This document shows, one piece after another, positions 6,240 through 9,914 of a DNA stretch of 9,914 nt. The translations under genes were made by a program, and so were the position numbers. The stretch spans positions 1 through 9,914 of the forward strand of contig DAOWHG010000083.1 in the NCBI GenBank assembly GCA_030641535.1, read 5' to 3'. The DNA is from Mycoplasmatota bacterium. Lineage in GTDB: Bacteria > Bacillota_I > Bacilli_A > Izemoplasmatales > Izemoplasmataceae. Position 1 is the stretch's first letter, and every line of letters starts with the position of its first letter. The notes below the pieces were generated by a model. The model was given only the letters and a program-made list of their open reading frames with translations. It searched no databases and had not been told where the DNA came from.

Positions 6240-7737
6240 ATTAGATTTTTTGAGAAGATTAAACAGTGAATTAGGAGTTTTGGATAAAGAAGAGAAAAAA
6301 CAAATTCTTGCTTTCTACGAAGAGAGATTCTACTCTGGGACTATTTATGAGAACAAAACTGAGCAAGAGGTTATTTCAGAGCTTGAATCACCAGAAGTGA
6401 TCGCTAGAAATGTACTTGAGGAGTATGGAGTAAGTCCTAAATATGTTAAGACAAAAGAAGAAAGATATACTGGTGTAAATTTAAGCCAATTAATTGTTTT
6501 GATTTTATTTGATATGTTTATTGCATCATGGCTAATTCCGGTATTATACTCAATAGTTGTTTCGATTTTCGGTTCAACGCTTTCATATTTTGGAGTAATT
6601 GGACTAATGATAGGAGAACGTACAACTGCTGATGAATTCCTATTTGCGTTTTCAACAGGAGCATATATTTTATTATTCCTATTTGGATTACTCGTTTTAG
6701 AGGTGTCAATATGGACTACTAAGAAGATTTTGATTTATCATATGAATGTTCTTAAATTGAGAAACAGAGAAAAGTACGCCAAGAAATTACATAAAATAAG
6801 TGTAGAAGGTTGGTTTAAAAGACATAAACGAGCAAATAATTTGAAATCAATAATGTTTATTGGGGCAATTATAGCTGTGGCTTATAGCGGATATCATCTA
6901 TTTATAGGAGAAGTAAGATTAATTGAAGCTTATACAAATCAACCACAAATCACAGATACTTACGAAGAAGATTTAAACGCAGACATCTTAGCTCTAGAGT
7001 CTTGGGATATTATAGCAGATTTTGATTCGTTAAATATTGAAATAGTTCCTGTATTAGGGTCTGATTTGAAGATTACACATACTTATAAAAATCTAAATGA
7101 ATTTGAAATTGATATAGATAATGATTCAAACATACTTACAATAACAAATGAAGTCGAAGTTAGTGTTTTTTGGAATGATATAAGTGATTTATTTTACCTA
7201 TTTGGACAAGGAGATAGAATTATCATAGAAGTTCCAATAGACATATTATTAGATGATGTTGATCTAGATGTAATAAATGGAGATATTGAATTAACAGACA
7301 TAGAAGTTGGAGTGTTAAGTGTTAAAACTTCAAATGGTGCAATAGATTTAGATGGGATTACTGTTGATGGAGATGTTACTCTTTATACAAGTAATGGACT
7401 TATTAAACTTAAAGATGTGAGTGGAACACACGATTTAAAAGCTACTTCATCAAATGGAAAAATATACATCAAAGATACTGAATTTATTGAATATGATTTA
7501 AGAACTTCAAATGGAGATATTGATTTAACTAATTTAAATGTAGAAAATCAAGATGGTGTTACATTAAATGCTGATACTTCAAATGGAAGCATTACTTTAG
7601 AAGATGTTTATGTGTTAGATGTAACTTTAGACACATCAAATGGACATATCGATTACTACAATACTGATTTATCATTTACCGTGGAGGATTTGGAAATGGA
7701 TACTTCCAATGGGAATGTAGCTTCAAACGTTGATTAA
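6232..7737 (+). CDS. HAAS/DUF1700-DUF4097 membrane protein with TSNG beta-helix repeats
   Basis: The start is ATG 6232 (MNKLDFLRRL), five bases after GAGGTGA and overlapping the padR stop; a GTG at 6223 would have no such site. The 501-residue protein has three parts. Residues 1-75 match the HAAS/DUF1700 pattern of PadR-partner proteins (a helical domain with FYEERF and EVISELESPEVIARNVLEEYG). Hydrophobic segments at about 86-112, 138-162 and 206-225 (perhaps one more near 118-128) place it in the membrane, with the K/R-rich stretch 164-205 probably inside. Residues 240-501 are DUF4097-like: from 348 on, eight rungs each carry an NG turn (INGD, then TSNG-type at 366, 386, 406, 425, 449, 468 and 491), as in right-handed beta-helices. 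With three membrane segments this domain should face outward. DUF4097 proteins such as B. subtilis YvlB and enterococcal LiaX belong to envelope-stress responses; a similar role here is inference. Confidence 0.88.
   Translation: MNKLDFLRRLNSELGVLDKEEKKQILAFYEERFYSGTIYENKTEQEVISELESPEVIARNVLEEYGVSPKYVKTKEERYTGVNLSQLIVLILFDMFIASWLIPVLYSIVVSIFGSTLSYFGVIGLMIGERTTADEFLFAFSTGAYILLFLFGLLVLEVSIWTTKKILIYHMNVLKLRNREKYAKKLHKISVEGWFKRHKRANNLKSIMFIGAIIAVAYSGYHLFIGEVRLIEAYTNQPQITDTYEEDLNADILALESWDIIADFDSLNIEIVPVLGSDLKITHTYKNLNEFEIDIDNDSNILTITNEVEVSVFWNDISDLFYLFGQGDRIIIEVPIDILLDDVDLDVINGDIELTDIEVGVLSVKTSNGAIDLDGITVDGDVTLYTSNGLIKLKDVSGTHDLKATSSNGKIYIKDTEFIEYDLRTSNGDIDLTNLNVENQDGVTLNADTSNGSITLEDVYVLDVTLDTSNGHIDYYNTDLSFTVEDLEMDTSNGNVASNVD
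7273..7713 (+). repeat. Eight-rung TSNG repeat of the DUF4097 domain
   Basis: The motif (T/S)SNG recurs seven times at residues 366, 386, 406, 425, 449, 468 and 491 of the protein, after a first INGD at 348, at spacings of 18-24 residues. At DNA level ACTTCAAATGG or close variants recur near 7327, 7504 and 7576, with looser copies at 7387, 7444, 7633 and 7702. This makes the array a possible site for recombination-driven length change. Confidence 0.8.
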
Positions 7738-7749
7738 CAGATATAATAC

Positions 7750-7778
7750 TTGAAATAAGAAAAAAACAATGGTATATT
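7750..7778 (+). promoter_or_regulatory. Promoter of the RND exporter gene
   Basis: TTGAAA (7750-7755), a 17-base spacer and TATATT (7773-7778) preceded by TGG form a strong extended promoter. Transcription would start near 7785, inside the palindrome at 7782-7809, so a bound repressor would block the start point directly. The -35 lies only 13 bases after the stop codon of the preceding gene. Confidence 0.7.
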
Positions 7779-7781
7779 ATT

Positions 7782-7814
7782 AATACCGACCGAACATTCG
7801 GTCGGTATTTTTTT
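7782..7814 (+). promoter_or_regulatory. TetR/AcrR-like operator palindrome that also resembles a terminator
   Basis: AATACCGACCGAA (7782-7794) is the exact reverse complement of TTCGGTCGGTATT (7797-7809), separated by CA. It stands out as a GC-rich patch in AT-rich DNA. The ACCGACCG/CGGTCGGT type is typical of operators of TetR/AcrR-family repressors before efflux genes; that is established for the family, while its use here is inferred. The 3' arm merges into seven T residues (7808-7814), so transcripts arriving from the padR operon would form an intrinsic terminator at the same place. An AGGTG at 7829-7833 then serves the exporter start codon. Confidence 0.7.
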
Positions 7815-7839
7815 ATAATAAGAAAGATAGGTGTAATAC

Positions 7840-9914
7840 ATGAAAAATTTCGCTAAATATTCAGTTGAAAAGGCCATTACAATTTTTATGGCAGTTACTA
7901 TTGTTGCCATATTTGGGATAGTATCATTTACAAGACTTACTACAGATTTATTCCCGAGTATGAACATTCCTTATGCTGTTGTTGTTACAACGTATATCGG
8001 AGCAAGTCCTGACGAGGTTGAAGATATTGTTTCTAGACCTTTGGAAGAGACTTTTGCAACAACTACAAATATTAAGAATTTAGTATCTATTTCGCAAGAA
8101 AACGTATCTATCATAATGTTAGAATTTGAAAGTGAAGCTAACATGGATAGTGCAATTATTGAGATGAGAGAGAAATTGGATATGGCTTTAGCTTCATTAC
8201 CTGATGAAGTTGGTAATCCAATGATTATAAAAATCAACCCAGATTTAATGCCTGTTATGCAGTTTAGTATTTCAAAAGAAGGCATGACTCAACAAGAATT
8301 AACTCAATTTGTTGATAATGAAGTATTGCCACAAGTTGAAAGAATTGGTGGTGTAGCTAGCGTATCAGTTAGTGGTGGATATAATTCTGAAATTAGTGTT
8401 GTATTAGATGATGCTGTAATTGATGATTTAAATACTGATATTTATGATTTGCTTTTTGGAATGGGTATGGAGCCTATTGATATAGCGAAAATTCAATTAT
8501 CTAAATCAACAATATCTGATATTTTACAAGCCCAAAACTTTGAATTTCCTGTTGGATATATAAATGTTGGTGGAGTTAACTATTTAGTACGTGTAGGAGA
8601 TGAATTTGAGGATTTAGAAGCTATTGAAGATTTAGTTATCTTTGATTTAAGTCCTGCTCTTCCTATGGTTACTTTAGATGATATAGCAGATGTTCAGTTT
8701 ATTAATGCTAACGAGAAAGAATATTCAAAAGTTAATGGTGATAATGCGATAACATTAACTATTCAAAAAAGTAGTAATTTCGCAACAACAGATGTTACTG
8801 AAGAAATAATTAATACAATGAACGAATTGAAAGATATAGAAGGTCTTGAGTATACAGTTTTACTTGATCAAGGAGAATATATCAATCAAGCTACAGGTAG
8901 TGTTATTAATAATTTATTAATGGGAGCAGCCTTAGCTGTAATTATTCTGTTTGTATTCTTAAGAAGTTTTAAAGCAACGTTTATAGTAGGAATCGCGATT
9001 CCAATTAGTTTGTTGTTCGCAATTGTTTTAATCTACTTATCAGGAATAACTTTAAATATAGTTTCTTTAGGAGGTCTAGCACTCGGAATTGGAATGTTAG
9101 TTGATAACTCTATTGTAGTAATGGAAAATATATTTAGATTAAAAAGAGAAGGTTACTCGAATAAAGAAGCAGCGATAAAAGGAACTGCACAAGTTGGTGG
9201 AGCAATCACAGCTTCAACATTAACAACAATTAGTGTATTTATTCCAATTATCTTTATTGAAGGATTTATTAAGGAAATATTTATTCAAATGGCTTTAACA
9301 ATTACCTTTAGTTTAGTAGCTTCGTTATTAATCGCATTAACACTTGTGCCAAGTGTTGCTTCGAAAATATTTAATGAAGAAGTAGAAGAAGCAAAGGAAT
9401 CAAAAGGTTTAGAAAAAATGAAAAATGCTTATGAAAAAGTATTTAAGTTCTCATTTAAATATAAAGCTGTTATATTACCTGCAATCTTATTACTATTTAT
9501 AGGTTCGGTATTATTAGCTATCACAAATGGATTCGAATACTTCCCTGAATCTGATGAAGGACAACTTACAATAACTGTTAGTAATCCAGTTACTGATCCA
9601 TTAAGTTTTGATGATTTTATTGATGTGTTGGATGATATAAACGACGAGATATTACTATATGATTATGTTGAAACTGTAGGTATTACACTAGGTGGGGGAC
9701 AAATGATGTTCCTTGGTGTAACTGATACAGACGGAGCAACAGTTAATGTAATATTAAAAGATGGTAGAGATTTAGAAACAAACGAAATTCAAGGGATCAT
9801 TAGTGATATGCTTGATTTAGAATTCTCGGATATTGAATATTCAATATCTGGAGCGCAAGATATGTCTCAAGCCTTTACAGGTAGTGGTATACAAATTCAA
9901 ATATCAGGTTATGA
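7840..9914 (+). CDS. RND-superfamily efflux permease, N-terminal part (runs off the window)
   Basis: The frame stays open for 691 codons from ATG 7840 to the right edge; full-length members have about 1000-1050 residues. The protein is an AcrB/SwrC-like proton-driven exporter of the cytoplasmic membrane. The first membrane helix (about 10-30) is followed by the typical DLFPSMNIPYAVVVTTYIGA and the porter region PDEVEDIVSRPLEE. Helices near 356-374, 382-402, 408-430, 457-480, 484-505 and 543-564 enclose the TM4 motif GMLVDNSIVVMEN. Its D422 matches the first of the two proton-relay aspartates of AcrB (D407); N423 stands for the second, as in Gram-positive homologues. FEYFPESDEGQLTI begins the second periplasmic-type loop. 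AGGTG lies six bases before the ATG. Its own promoter and a TetR-like operator suggest induction by a compound. No adaptor or TetR gene is visible to the left; both could lie downstream. B. subtilis SwrC (surfactin export) is a plausible relative, but substrate is unknown. Confidence 0.95.
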   Translation, partial: MKNFAKYSVEKAITIFMAVTIVAIFGIVSFTRLTTDLFPSMNIPYAVVVTTYIGASPDEVEDIVSRPLEETFATTTNIKNLVSISQENVSIIMLEFESEANMDSAIIEMREKLDMALASLPDEVGNPMIIKINPDLMPVMQFSISKEGMTQQELTQFVDNEVLPQVERIGGVASVSVSGGYNSEISVVLDDAVIDDLNTDIYDLLFGMGMEPIDIAKIQLSKSTISDILQAQNFEFPVGYINVGGVNYLVRVGDEFEDLEAIEDLVIFDLSPALPMVTLDDIADVQFINANEKEYSKVNGDNAITLTIQKSSNFATTDVTEEIINTMNELKDIEGLEYTVLLDQGEYINQATGSVINNLLMGAALAVIILFVFLRSFKATFIVGIAIPISLLFAIVLIYLSGITLNIVSLGGLALGIGMLVDNSIVVMENIFRLKREGYSNKEAAIKGTAQVGGAITASTLTTISVFIPIIFIEGFIKEIFIQMALTITFSLVASLLIALTLVPSVASKIFNEEVEEAKESKGLEKMKNAYEKVFKFSFKYKAVILPAILLLFIGSVLLAITNGFEYFPESDEGQLTITVSNPVTDPLSFDDFIDVLDDINDEILLYDYVETVGITLGGGQMMFLGVTDTDGATVNVILKDGRDLETNEIQGIISDMLDLEFSDIEYSISGAQDMSQAFTGSGIQIQISGY

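Noticed and set aside
7734..8285. Minus-strand open frames opposite the start of the RND gene
   Set aside because: They lie antisense to a clearly conserved protein, lack ribosome sites, and give no recognisable product. The same holds for minus-strand frames inside dnaE (2111-2578), pyk (4806-5003) and the DUF4097 gene (6518-6709).
9100..9108. Asp-Asn instead of Asp-Asp in TM4 of the RND protein as a sign of inactivity
   Set aside because: Gram-positive RND proteins of this type commonly have DN at this place; one aspartate is kept, so activity is not in doubt on this ground.
1..9914. CRISPR arrays, tRNA or rRNA genes, insertion sequences, attachment sites
   Set aside because: No spaced direct repeats, cloverleaf-like sequences, transposase frames or terminal repeats were seen on either strand.

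Overview
This is an ordinary-looking chromosomal window from a very AT-rich, low-GC Gram-positive-type bacterium. The code looks standard: Trp is written TGG, no in-frame TGA occurs inside the genes, and complete genes end in TAA or TAG. Strong AGG/GGTG Shine-Dalgarno sites, extended -10 promoters (TGnTATAAT), a Bacillus-like DnaE with a dnaE-pyk neighbourhood, and short mollicute-like lengths for DnaE and Pyk suggest Bacillota or a deep-branching relative of the Mollicutes that keeps code 11 (Acholeplasma, Haloplasma or Izemoplasma-like). The taxon is inference only. All genes lie on the + strand, and no gene-free stretch exceeds about 150 bases. I see no tRNA, rRNA, CRISPR array, insertion sequence or attachment site.

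Layout: (1) 1-1119, the 3' part of a gene for a large surface protein with beta-rich repeats and a C-terminal membrane anchor, closed by an A/T-rich hairpin. (2) 1191-4208, dnaE, the DNA polymerase III alpha subunit of the Bacillus DnaE type, with a degenerate PHP domain. (3) 4351-5781, pyk, pyruvate kinase. It has its own extended -10 promoter and an 80-nt leader that can fold in two mutually exclusive ways, and it is followed by a clear intrinsic terminator. (4) 5919-7737, a two-gene operon: a PadR-family repressor overlapping by 8 bases a membrane protein with an N-terminal HAAS/DUF1700-like domain, about three membrane segments and a C-terminal DUF4097-type beta-helix with TSNG rungs. A 12-bp inverted repeat sits on the -10 region of its promoter. 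(5) 7840 to the right edge, the 5' two thirds of an RND-family exporter gene. Its promoter runs into a perfect 13-bp palindrome that looks like a TetR/AcrR operator and also like an intrinsic terminator.

How the parts fit: dnaE and pyk are housekeeping genes. Their proximity recalls the Bacillus dnaE-accDA-pfkA-pyk region, with the middle genes absent here. The padR operon and the RND gene look like two separately controlled modules of the cell envelope: one is probably autorepressed by PadR, and the other probably repressed by a TetR-type protein not encoded in the window. No clearly new multi-gene system is visible. The signals most worth a second look are regulatory: the pyk leader with its possible 11-codon upstream ORF, and the operator/terminator palindrome before the RND gene.
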